Shown piece after piece: positions 22,533 to 32,560 of a DNA stretch of 64,000 nucleotides (the stretch's first letter is position 1; each line of letters starts with the position of its first letter). Below the pieces are notes generated by a model. The model had not been told where the DNA came from and searched no databases. It saw only the letters and a program-made list of their open reading frames with translations. The stretch is taken from contig FJOG01000025.1 in the NCBI GenBank assembly GCA_900073065.1, positions 434,001 to 498,000 on the forward strand, in the 5' to 3' direction. The translations under genes and the position numbers were made by a program. The DNA comes from Phialocephala subalpina. Taxonomy: Eukaryota; Ascomycota; Leotiomycetes; Helotiales; Mollisiaceae.

Positions 22533-23295
22533 ATGGTTCCTCCCCGAGAACAACGCAGCCAATTCCCCCATCGCGACACTTCAGATCAATCGACCGGAGT
22601 CTCACTAGCACTTGGAGTTGCACTCGGTATCAGCGTAACTGTTGTCTTCATACTACTCTTCTGCGGACTCTTGTGTTTGGGGTACTTTAGAGCTTCGTGG
22701 CAGCCGGCAAGATATGGACCCAGGCCAGCAGGGCTGGGGCAAAGGAAACAGAGTCGTGCAAAAGGTCTTACGAGGGCTGTTGTTGAGAGCTTGCCAATTG
22801 TGAGGTTTGGAAATGATAGGGTGAAGGATGTTGAGTTGGCGGAGTCGACACGTGTGGAAGGTGCTTTTGAGGAGACAGGTCGGGATGGTGATATTGGGAC
22901 TGTCAAGTTGGGTGTGTTGCCTAAGATCGATGCAGGACTCACTGTGCCTGCGGCTGTGCACGAAGGAGCTGAAGTAAGGACGAGTTCTTCTGGGTCTGCC
23001 AGGCAGGAATGGCAAAGCGATTCGAATTGCTTGATATGCTTGGAGGAATTTGTTGAGAACGAAGAGATTCGACTCCTGCCTTGCAACCATAAGTTTCATC
23101 CGAAATGCGTCGATCCGTGGCTCGAGGACGTCTCCGGATCGTGTCCTGTATGGTATGTCGACTTCCAGACCCTTCAGATAGATCAAGATACTGACTCTGC
23201 CGAGTCGTTATACATTCCCTGTGCAAGAAGCTGAAAATGATACTTCCACCACGACATCTCAGTGCCATGCCCCCACCGGAGTAGTAAGTGGCTAG
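22533..23295 (+). CDS. Membrane-anchored RING-H2 protein, probable E3 ubiquitin ligase
   Basis: Exons 22533-23152 and 23205-23295 give 236 residues. The intron (GTATGT, CTGAC branch, GCCGAG end) splits the codon of the seventh zinc ligand, so CPVC appears only after splicing; unspliced reading gives CPVW. Start ATG 22533 has good context (ACCATGG). A single membrane segment lies at about residues 23-50 (VALGISVTVVFILLF). The RING-H2 domain begins at Cys166: CLICLEEF, then LPCNHKFHPKC, then DPWLEDVSGSCPVC. This layout of one membrane helix plus a C-terminal RING-H2 is that of ATL-like and other membrane E3 ligases that pass ubiquitin from an E2 to nearby substrates. Compartment and substrate are unknown. 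Confidence 0.85.
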
Positions 23296-24011
23296 ATATC
23301 TGCGGCTTCTCATGGTTTGAGTAAAAACATGGTAGCGCTGCAACGCACGTCTGGTCTATTTCCGGTCGTGGTAACCGAATTTTTCTCTAACATAAATCGA
23401 TTCCTGGCTCCTCGTCACTTTAAAGCTTGGATGTATCGCCCATACCAGCAAGGACCACAAGAACGGGGCATCTCGATGATATAACGAGCTTCGGACAAGG
23501 CGATTCGACAACTTTCGAACACACCATAAGTCTATCAGCAGTTGAGAGAGCAGATTTATGGAATGCCAGACTTTCGGCCGAGACTCCTTTCTCGTGGGAC
23601 CGCCTCGCTGTTGTGATTTGGTCGCGTTGCAGGTTAAGCAAGGTATGAATAGAGGATGAGGGAACTAAAGATCTGAAAGTCAGTGGAACTTCACAGCTGA
23701 AGAAAGTACGTGTCAAGGTAGAGTACTATCAAAAGAGGGATATGGAAGCTCTGCTGAGAATGAAATTGGTGTATATGATCATATAACATGAAGATACAGA
23801 TAATGCGAGGAAAGAAAAGCCTGATAAAATTGATGTCTAAATGGTCTAGAGATCCGATCTAAAGTCTGACCCAAATATGCAATATTAACTCCAGGACATA
23901 CTAATATGTTTTTCCAACGCTCGTCGCTCAAACAGTGCTCATTTTACTCATCAATCGTCAGTCTTCAAGAGAGAAAAAGACAGGCTTCCGTGGCTACTCT
24001 ACTCGTCCAGT
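23296..24011. other. Intergenic between convergent genes
   Basis: About 700 bp between the 3' ends of the RING gene and the CFEM-like gene; no gene or RNA recognised. Confidence 0.4.
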
Positions 24012-24662
24012 TCACATGGCGACCATGGCGATAACAGCCGCGCCAAGGAGAGCACCAACAGCATTGATACCAAGGCTTCCTGCAGCATTCGAAGTTGAGG
24101 TAGCGGTGGCAGCAGCACTGGCAGTGGCAGATCCGGCAGCGGCTTGGGCAGCAACGAGGGTGGCGGTCTGAGTAGCGGTAGAAACAACTCCGCTGAAGGT
24201 CGAGGTGACAGTCCTTGTCGTCAACCCCGTGGTTCGCGAGTCACTAGCAGTAACAGTATACATTCCGTCGTGGTGAGGTCCATCCCACCCCCAAGCACTC
24301 CATCCACCCCACCATGGGTAAGCGTTTGTGCAGACATCCTGAACAGTAGAACAGCTACTGTAGGCTGAACATTGAGCTGATTGAGCGGCAGAAGCTGAGG
24401 ATTGGACGGCGGTCATGGTTGGGCAAGCTGAGTTGATGCAGTTGTTGAGAAGAGTTTGCGTGGCGCAGTGGCTAGACCACGAGCTTGAAGTGCCTGGGTA
24501 GGCCGAAGCGAAGCAAGATTGCTACAAATGTCAGTGAAGATCGAGTGAAGAATGAAGGATACTTACAGCACAAGGGTTGGCTGCTCCCCAATCGAAGTTG
24601 CCCCAGTTCTGCGCCGAGGAAACGGAAGAGAGAGTAACGAAGACGGCGGTGGTGAACTGCAT
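24012..24662 (-). CDS. CFEM-like cysteine-rich GPI-anchored surface protein
   Basis: Exons 24662-24567 and 24521-24012, with a 45-nt intron (GTAAGT...TTTGTAG), give 201 residues. A signal peptide ends near SSVSSAQ. The mature N-terminal half has eight cysteines in a CFEM-like order (NPCAQSC, HC, NNC, SAC, QC, SSC, DVC). It is followed by a Trp/Gly/Pro segment (WWGGWSAWGWDG), a Ser/Thr/Ala-rich stalk likely to be O-glycosylated, and a hydrophobic C-terminus after SNAAG that fits GPI attachment. The spacing is not perfectly that of the CFEM family, so a related eight-cysteine wall protein is possible. Likely sited at the plasma membrane or cell wall; CFEM proteins act in haem uptake, adhesion or host contact, and none can be chosen here. 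Confidence 0.75.
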
Positions 24663-26322
24663 TGTGGCTGTATTGTGGTTGGATTGGGGGCTGGAATGGT
24701 CTGGAGTGTGGATGGGAAAAGGCCAAGTAGAAGAGACAGACCATATATACCGGTTGGACAAATTCTTTGGGGGTTTGGATATTGCGTAGTTGTGCCCGAT
24801 TCGCGACAGCTAGAGATCTGCTTTCGGCGTATTTTACTCGGGTTCCTCCTTCCTCCGTCATACGGAACGTTTCAGAACTGCATTGAAGGAGTGATCAACT
24901 TGAAAATCAAACATCCCGAAGGCATCATAGCTCGTTCAAGCAAGCAATTGTTTAAATGTATGGTCGTGATTGAGCGAGTGTAGAGATGTTGTTCGGAGGT
25001 CGAAAATGTTTCGTAGGTGATCGGCAGTTGGATGCCGAACCAATCACCTCCTCGCTTGTGACCCCTATTCGTGCCGAGAGCACAGTTTAAGCTTATGAAA
25101 ATGTTCAATATATTCCCGCATCGTCTAGTGTCTGCTGGTTGAGAACTTTCGTGTCGTGAACAGATGCAGCAGTTTTTGTGCTTGAAAGCGGTCTTCATTC
25201 AACCAGAGACGTGTTCTCCATCCGAGTGCGCTTACGCAAAAATGGTCTGCAGGGGTTCCAGTAATAGAGAGCACAAGTGCAAGTGCTCCATGGGGGCTCC
25301 ACAGGCCTGAACGTCATAGAACATCACTACGGGCTAAAGGTTCGGTGCCTTACTTACTGAATTCCGAGTTTTGCCACGTGATTGTGTATTGCTCGACTTA
25401 ATGCAAACTCCAGATGTCAGGAATTGGCAGAGTATTTGTGAATCCCATATGTCCTGTGGCCTGCTAAGATATTGTTGCTATATGATGGCTTGGAAAGGCT
25501 TTGTGTCCAACTCGTGTTGCCTTGGAAAGGGTGCCGATACTACACCATCAGCGGTAGACGCCAGTATTCTGTATGATCAGGATTGAGGAACGACTAACAA
25601 GCGGCGAGGAACCAGGTGTCCGCTGTGTCAACTTGCGACCATCGCCAGTTACACCAATCCCACATTTTTCGCGCTTGCTCCGTGAAGACTGTTCGAACAT
25701 TGGTTCTTCAGATCTAGAAAGGGTTGAAGTGCTACATACAGTAACGTGTAGTCCAATGAGACCGGTTCGATGGCATCGTACTCTCGTGGAACTGTGAATG
25801 TGTCAGGGAATCGCCTAGAACCACGACTTCTTCAAACTCACGAGGTATGGGCAATCGTCGGTTGTTTCCCGAGGTAGCTTCCTATCCTACATTTTTTCTA
25901 GGCCTAAGATAAGGGGTAGGAGATGTGAGGGGCAGCTATGTCTCGAAAGAGAGACAATGTGAATGATATGGGATCAAATCTAGCTCCACCACGCCAAAAT
26001 TTGAGCAGTGTTACGGGAATATGGCAACCGGGTCTCGTTCATAATGTCCTGATTATTGAGGGACATGAAAGGAGAGCTGGATGTCCAGGAGCTTGGAAAA
26101 GATTTTGCTTTGAAAAATACGAAGGTTTGAAATAAACTAGGACCTTCAAGGCTCGGATAACAAGAACCTGCTTTGTCGTGGAAGAAAAAGGATATTATGT
26201 TTAAATATCGAAGAGATATTTTCAAATGACAAATAAAACCGGTAAAAGACAGGTGCTCATCACTTAGGAAGAGCTTAGGGAATCAACGTGAATCTATTAT
26301 GCAATCTGGGGGGTATAACCGC
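24663..26322. other. Intergenic, no confident gene
   Basis: Short frames on both strands lack recognised domains. The first few hundred bases should contain the promoter of the CFEM-like gene, which is read leftward. Confidence 0.4.
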
Positions 26323-27414
26323 CTAATCACTATCTAAAACCACAACCTCAGCCTCGGCCTCTCCAATGGATTCTACGCTCAAAACATCCCCCGCATTCAC
26401 ATTGCTAATGAACGCTCCATCTCCCTCATTCAAAACCGCATCCTCCCTTCCATCAAGTCTAATCTTCATGCTTCCCTTCTTCGTCATCGGGAGATGGATA
26501 TAGACATGTCTGCCAGTAGTGCTTTTAACAGCATTTCCTCCTACTGTCCACTTGAACCTCTTGTCAACTCCAATAATTCCTGCTGCCATAACAAAGTCGG
26601 CGTGTATGGGGATCGTATCTGGAAGTGTAGCTTCTGCGACCTTTTCCTCAGCTTCTGAGGCCCCGGGACCGGCTTTCAATGGCGAGAGAATCGGCAAGAA
26701 AGCAGCGCGCTTGGCTTCTTCAGAGAATGTCTTTGTATGGTATCGTGGTGTGAGGCCGCGTGCCCAGGGTAAAGCCCAGATCTGTAAGAAGTGGACTTGC
26801 TCGCTATCGTGTTCGTTCTGTTCCGAGTGTGCAATGCCTATTTCAGTTAGTATTTTCCTGTCAAAAAAGTGGGAGGCGAGTCAAGTACCTCTTCCACCAG
26901 TAGTGAACTGGACATCACCCCGCTTCATTCTGTAGAAATCATCTCCTTGTTGGCCCTCTGCACCCTTCGTAATCATGCTATCGCGGTGCGTCAACTCGCC
27001 GCTGAGAATGTAGCTGAAGATTTCGGCATCTCGGTGAGGGTGCGTGGGAAATCCTTGTCCAGCATCGACTCGGTCTTCGTTGAGGACTCGCAGACTGCCA
27101 AAGTTTTGATATTTTGGATCATAATAGTTGGAGAAACTGAAAGTATGAAACGAATCAAGCCAGCCGTGGTTTGCGTGCCCTCGATCGCTGGAGCGACGAG
27201 GGACAATCTTGGCGTGTGCGAGAGCTTTCGACATTGTGTTCTTGATTGTGTTTGCAGCCGTCATAGGTGATTGAGACGTTGTCATAGGAGATTGAGAGGA
27301 CGTCGAGTTGGTAGGAATAATTTCTGTGAAGCTGCTAAATAGTTCTCGAAGTTTGATATTGAAGATTGAAATTGATGCAGTGAAAATGGCAATGACGATG
27401 AAGGCGAGTTTCAT
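26323..27414 (-). CDS. Pirin family protein with hydrophobic N-terminal extension
   Basis: Exons 27414-26889 and 26837-26323, with a 51-nt intron, give 346 residues. The cupin metal site is present: THPHRDAEIFSYILSGEL (His125, His127), and after the splice AHSEQNE with the later His and Glu (about 179 and 181). Further family motifs are WLDSFHTFSFSNYYDP and LRVLNEDRV. Pirins are iron-binding cupins; members act as transcription cofactors or quercetinase-like dioxygenases. The first 20 residues are strongly hydrophobic (AFIVIAIFTASISIF), followed by a Ser/Thr/Pro-rich linker. A more usual start would be Met61 (MSKALAHAK), near 27234. The long form suggests an alternative location such as mitochondrion or secretory pathway, if that start is used. 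Confidence 0.88.
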
Positions 27415-29332
27415 TTATAGACTTTGAAATGGGAACGAGAAGGTTGGAGAGGATTGGAGAACAGAATGAGAAGGGGATTGTTCAGTATTACCTATTGCTT
27501 TGAAGTTCTTGATGGACCATATTTCGTCGGTCTGGATTTTCGGGATTTTTGATGCTGAGAGGAATCATGTCAGCGTCTTAATCAGCAAACTAGGCCGCTT
27601 TAGGATGCTCTTGCAACCTCTCAAAATCAACCTCCTTCAAACCTTTGTCCCCCACAAGAATCCTCCACGAATTGGCTTAATAACATTCGCAATTCAATCT
27701 TGTGGTCAGCGCCTTGAGAGAGGTTGCAGAGAACAAGGCTTAAAAAGCTGGCAAAGCAGAGACACGTACATCAAATCGAGAAGAATGACGTCTCCAAGCT
27801 AGCTTTATCGTAGCTTGTGTTTCTCTCTGTACCCCTCGGTCCCTTATGCGCTTGTTTCAGCTCCTCCTGTTCATCATGTATCTGGGTCAGGGCTCTCGGC
27901 ATCGACTCTCGTATTAGGCACCCCTATCTGTGAATACGAATGAATTCGTACCTTCACGAACTCAAAATTACTTGCTGCTTTTATGAGAAAATTAGAGTTT
28001 TGGAAGGCTGCAAGTTGTCCTGGGAGCACCCCTGTTTAAATTTACTTTTGAAAAAGGTTTAAGCTAGTACCATCGTGTCACCAACGCTCATGTCACCAAC
28101 GCTCCAAGGTTTCATGCGAGATCTACGTACAGCCGCGCTCGGGGAAGTCAACTTTACGAAGTGCGCCTTATCTTCTACTCTACACGTCACAAGGACCCCT
28201 CGTTCACACTATCCTGATGTGACACACGAAGCTGTCCTTCAAACATGGACAAGCATTTCGGCATGTAATGTCGATGTCCGCGCCGTCCTCTCAGTCGGAA
28301 TCGCATGTTTTAAGGTTCATGATTTTGCCGGGGGTCAGCTCTAGATGGTTCACTTCATAAACTTAAGATTAATGGGGAAGATCAGCCCTCCTCTGAAGGA
28401 AAAGCGCCAATTTCCAAGCTGACCTTAGCCTGAGAGTCCAGGTCAAAGCTGGCAAACTGAGAACGCTACTGGAAAAGATCATACCCCTCCGCTGGTCTGG
28501 AAGCAAACTGCTAATTTCGGCCGAAAAATTCGGCTTCTCAGTTGGAAGGATTCGCAAACCCGGAGGATCTTCAAAGCCAAATTTCTGTTCGCTCATCGTC
28601 GGGATAAGGTCAGATCCAAAATATACTTTCGCAGATGCGATCAGGAGACTTTCAGCTGAGAAAATTCACGATTGTTGGAAACAACCGAGCTAGATGAACT
28701 CTACGATCTAGTAGAGTTTCAAAAGTCATCGTACATACATCTTTGAGGCATTGGAGAGCAGGCCGCAGGCCAACAGACAATCCTCGGTCAAGGATGGATC
28801 GGGATGCAAACATGCTCTCCTTCTTTTTTGTTTTTGAGAGGAGGGAAGTCCGGGGAGGTTTCATTGGTACGGGAAGAGCCACCATAGATGCATCTAAACC
28901 CGACAAATGAGAAGAAGAAAGGATATTGAGGATCGATTGGTTGAACAGAAGTATCGCAGCCTTATGGCCCTACGATCGACAATCTGCTTGAAAAGGGGGG
29001 GAGATCAGTAAAGCGCCACGTGAACAACACAAAAGTTACCACAGCCAACCTCCTTTCAACATCCAGCATTATCGTCGTACCTGAATATCCTAATCGGAGG
29101 TCTTCTACGTTCAAAATGAGTCACATCATGACCGGCTCACGGTCCGAAGCCCGGACGCTGTTCAATTACCCCACCACTATCAAAACTGATAAGGCTACCC
29201 CGCAGTCCAGACTCAAGCCACAGACATGAAGGATAACAGTGTCAGATAATTTTCTTAGAAGGTTTCGACTATTCTATTTCCATCAACCATTCTATTTCCA
29301 CCAACCATTCTATTTCCATCAACAAGAACAAG
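27415..29332. other. Intergenic, divergent from pirin and MOSC genes
   Basis: About 1.9 kb between two divergent genes with no supported frame. A 14-bp direct repeat (GTCACCAACGCTC core) is at about 28077-28104. An 18-bp minisatellite lies just before the MOSC start and is listed separately. Confidence 0.4.
29271..29324 (+). repeat. 18-bp minisatellite, three copies, in the MOSC gene leader
   Basis: Three adjacent copies of ATTCTATTTCCATCAACC, with one C-for-T change in the second copy and a changed last base in the third, end 8 bp before the start codon of the next gene. They therefore probably lie in its 5' untranslated leader. Confidence 0.9.
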
Positions 29333-30468
29333 ATGAAGATTACCCAGGTTAGTGAAGAATCGAACCTGCTTCTGCTGCATACCAACCAGACCACAGCTCA
29401 ACATCTACCCCATCAAATCCCTCCGCCCCATCTCCCTTACCACCGCAACCCTCTGTCCCCAAGGACTAGCTCACGATCGACGCTACATCCTCTTGAAACC
29501 TAAGCCTGATGGCACATATGGCCACATGTTCGTCGGCATCCAAACCGAAATGGCACTTTTCCACTGCAGTCCATCCACCCCAAGCTCCTTCAATGTCTCA
29601 TATCGGATTCCAACACCCCCTGTCGCATCTCCATCTCCGGCCCAAAACACTACACTCGAAATTCCCTATGAGCCAGATATCAAAGAACTAAGCAAAATTG
29701 CTATTGAATTACATACTGATTCTACCTATCCTGCATATCAAATGCAAGAGATATACAACACCTGGTTCAGTCGATGTTTCGGGTACGATGTCATTCTCGC
29801 ATACATAGGAGACAGTCTCGGCGTACCAAAGGACGACGCTATCGCTCAATCCTGGAAATTAACAATCAAATCACAACTCCCCTCCAGTACTTCACCAGAA
29901 GCAATCACGTTCTCCGATGGTGCCGCACTTCTCGTCGTATCCGAAGCTTCACTCAATGCTCTGCATCCTCTGGTTGGAGAGAAAGTCGTCCTCGAAAAAT
30001 TCCGTCCAAACATTGTCCTCTCATGCCCCTCCCTCCCTGCATGGGACGAAGATCTCTGGTCTTCGTTGACCCTGCCAAATACAGGCATCAAGATTTTGTT
30101 GACGAGTAATTGTTCTCGGTGTATGAGCATAAACGTTGATCTCGAGCGAGGGAAAATGGGAACAGGTCCTAGTGGGAGTTTGTTGAAGAAGATGATGAGG
30201 GAGAGGAGGGTGGATTTGGGGAATAAGTGGACGCCGATTTTTGGGAGGTATGGGTTTCCAGTCTCTGGAGGAGAGATTAGGGTGGGTGATGAGGTTTTGG
30301 TGGGGGATAGATTGGAGAAGACGACTGTCTGGAGTAAGTCCTGTCTCTTTCATTCTTGTTGGGACGAAGACAGACACCGGATGTCCTAACTCCCGAAGAA
30401 GTGCTGATGATTGTGCAATAGATGGAGTAATGCCTAGACTCTCAAAGTTCGGCGAAGTCACGAGTTGA
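29333..30468 (+). CDS. MOSC-domain protein (mARC-like molybdenum cofactor carrier family)
   Basis: Three exons are inferred: a 15-nt first exon 29333-29347 (MKITQ), 29397-30333, and 30422-30468, giving 332 residues. Intron 1 restores the family N-terminus as MKITQ followed by LNIYPIKSLRPI. The N-terminal MOSC beta-barrel has GLAHDRRYIL. The MOSC core shows AITFSDGAALLVVSEASL, then FRPNIVL and the cysteine-containing CSRCMSINVD, then WTPIFGRYGF. The family binds molybdenum cofactor through the conserved cysteine and reduces N-hydroxylated compounds or moves sulfur; the exact reaction is not readable. The last intron and short tail (GVMPRLSKFGEVTS) are less certain than the rest. No transmembrane anchor is seen. 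Confidence 0.85.
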
Positions 30469-32395
30469 AGACTTCCGTTCTAGATCTTTCTCGATTAATA
30501 AACACCTGGGAAGGTACACGATCGTACTTACCTGTACATCCAGGAAAGTTTGTCCCGGAATCCGGCTCCATGACATTCTGACTTTCGTGAAAACTCCTAA
30601 CAACCAACCACCGACAAGGCTGTGATACTCGAAGTTGAGTCACGAGGCTGTAAAAGTGCCAGCTGTCTCTGCATCCCGATTCTGACTTCTGCATCATCGG
30701 ACACCACATTCTCCTCTCTGCAGCACATCTGCGTCACCGCTTCTGCCCTAATTGTGCGACCTTGGGACCCAAACCTCTGGAACAGGAACAGCCTCATGAT
30801 GTGCATTTTGGGTTTTTGGTGGGGAAGTACAGAGATGTAAGGCTGACGAGTTGAGTGACGGTGCCTTGCATGTTGCATTGGGCAGGTACAATTAGGTTCC
30901 TAGATTGTTACGCGACAGGATGGAAGTTAAGGTTACGTAAGTTGTACGACGGAAGGGGAAAGTTGTTGGGGTTTTCTGGAAGGTGGGAAGTTTTGTCATT
31001 ATGTCGTGTGCTCTTCTGGATGAGGAAATTGATGATTTGATGGGGGATTGTGCTTGCTGTGCTGGCAAGTCTTTGATGGGTGGTCGAAGTTTCTTGATTG
31101 TCCCAGAAGAAGAGGGCTATTCTTAGGGCCTCTGGCTTGGGTGCAGTGCTGACATCATCAGTGTTCTAAAAAAGGGACAAATCAAAGTACTGTACCACAA
31201 AGTCAGGGTCATTCAGAAGGACCTGGGCTTGCAAATTTGACAGTCAGGGAATTAAGTCGATTATGCCCCAAATCCCTATCAGGGAAGCTTTCAGAAGTGC
31301 CTCTCAAAGGTTCCCTTGTAATGCCCCTCCAATTCCAGGACATTAGCACAGCCATTTTTCGCTTAATATTCACATCAGGAGCATAGTAGGTAGTGTCTTG
31401 ACAGTGGTATTATTGACTCGAAAGAAGCTAGACGCCACAGACAAACTCCACTGTACTTGCGTACCCGTTTCTTTATCAAGGCTTTTCCATTCAGAAGACC
31501 ACCATTCTAGACGCCTCGCCAAACAAGGAAAGAAGGACAAACAGAAGGGAGGGTGAAGGTACACTGTGTACAAACGAAGCAAGCAAGCAAATTTGTCCCT
31601 GAACACCAATGTACCGCAAAGCGACAGAACAATCGTAGCAAGCAAACAAAACCCCAATTAATCCCCCCACATCATCGCCACCCGTTTTAGAGACGAGATC
31701 TGTAAAGTCGCAAAAACCGGAAGAGAACATTTGGTCGTAACAGTCGTGAGAGAGAGAGAGGGAGAGAGAAGATCGTAAAGAGTACCGAATCGAAGCGTCT
31801 GCAGTGTTGGAAAGTCGTGAAATAAAGTCGCCTAAAGCTGCCCATCGCATGCAGCCCAGAGAAGCCGAGAAGCCCGAAAGTTGGATCGCCCCCTTGCAGT
31901 CAAGCCCAACACATGGCCCCGCGGCCAATCCTGCGGCTAAGAGCCCACCGAATGCAAGTCGCCTGCACGCCGAGCCTGCATGCTGAATCTCGCATCCGAC
32001 ACAGGCATGACGCACACAGAGGCTGAGACAAAATACGAAGTCGGTATTTTTGCTTTTGAATTCTTAATCGTTGGAAAGCGAGAAGACGAGAGAGGAAGGA
32101 GCGAAGAATTGTTTCTTTTGGTGATTAGGGGAGCGGTGCGACCGCGATAGGCTGAGCTGACGAGGTCAGTGGGCATTTCTTTGTTGGAGGCGCATGCAAG
32201 CTGCAGCTGCTATCGATAAGATGCTGGATCGAGATGACAACGAGAAAAGAAACGCGTATTCTGTCACTTTTGACATTATGCTTTGGGGGCAGGACCGGGA
32301 TGCTGGTACAGCTGGGGATATTGCAGGACGGCGAGAGAGGCATTGACACGACATACCTATTTGCACAAATACAAACGACGCGAGATTGGACAGGC
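30469..32395. other. Intergenic between convergent genes
   Basis: No confident gene. It includes a purine-rich GA tract near 31750-31770. Open frames at 31491-32015 on the minus strand are low in complexity and unrecognised. Confidence 0.4.
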
Positions 32396-32560
32396 TTAGA
32401 CCTTGTTGGTGCAGGGACGGCAAGTCTTCAACTTGCAATATCTGCACTCGAAGATGAACCAGTGAGGTCCAGAGTGACACATTGAGCAAGCCCACTGGAT
32501 GAGCGTCGACTCGGACTTGAGCATAATGAAGGAGTGGTTACAATAACCCGGGACGGCCAT
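32396..32560 (-). CDS. Small zinc-binding protein, 54 residues
   Basis: From ATG 32560 the frame reads MAVPGYCNHSF, then IQWACSMCHSGPHWFIFEC, then CKLKTCRPCTNKV and stop. Four CxxC or CxxxxC pairs with a central CHSGPHW suggest one or two compact zinc sites. The run GPHWFIFEC ... CxxCTxK has the look of a conserved fungal family of unknown function, recalled only generally. A clean intron signature (GTATGT, TGCTAAT, CGCCAG) lies about 70-130 nt upstream, probably in the 5' leader. A longer N-terminus rich in Ser and Pro would be open in this frame but needs a poor GTCTCG donor and has no ATG. Cellular role unknown. Confidence 0.65.
   Translation of the reverse strand: MAVPGYCNHSFIMLKSESTLIQWACSMCHSGPHWFIFECRYCKLKTCRPCTNKV

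Noticed and set aside
31491..32015. Long minus-strand frame with many hydrophobic residues
   Set aside because: Low complexity, includes a translated GA-tract, and no recognisable domain.
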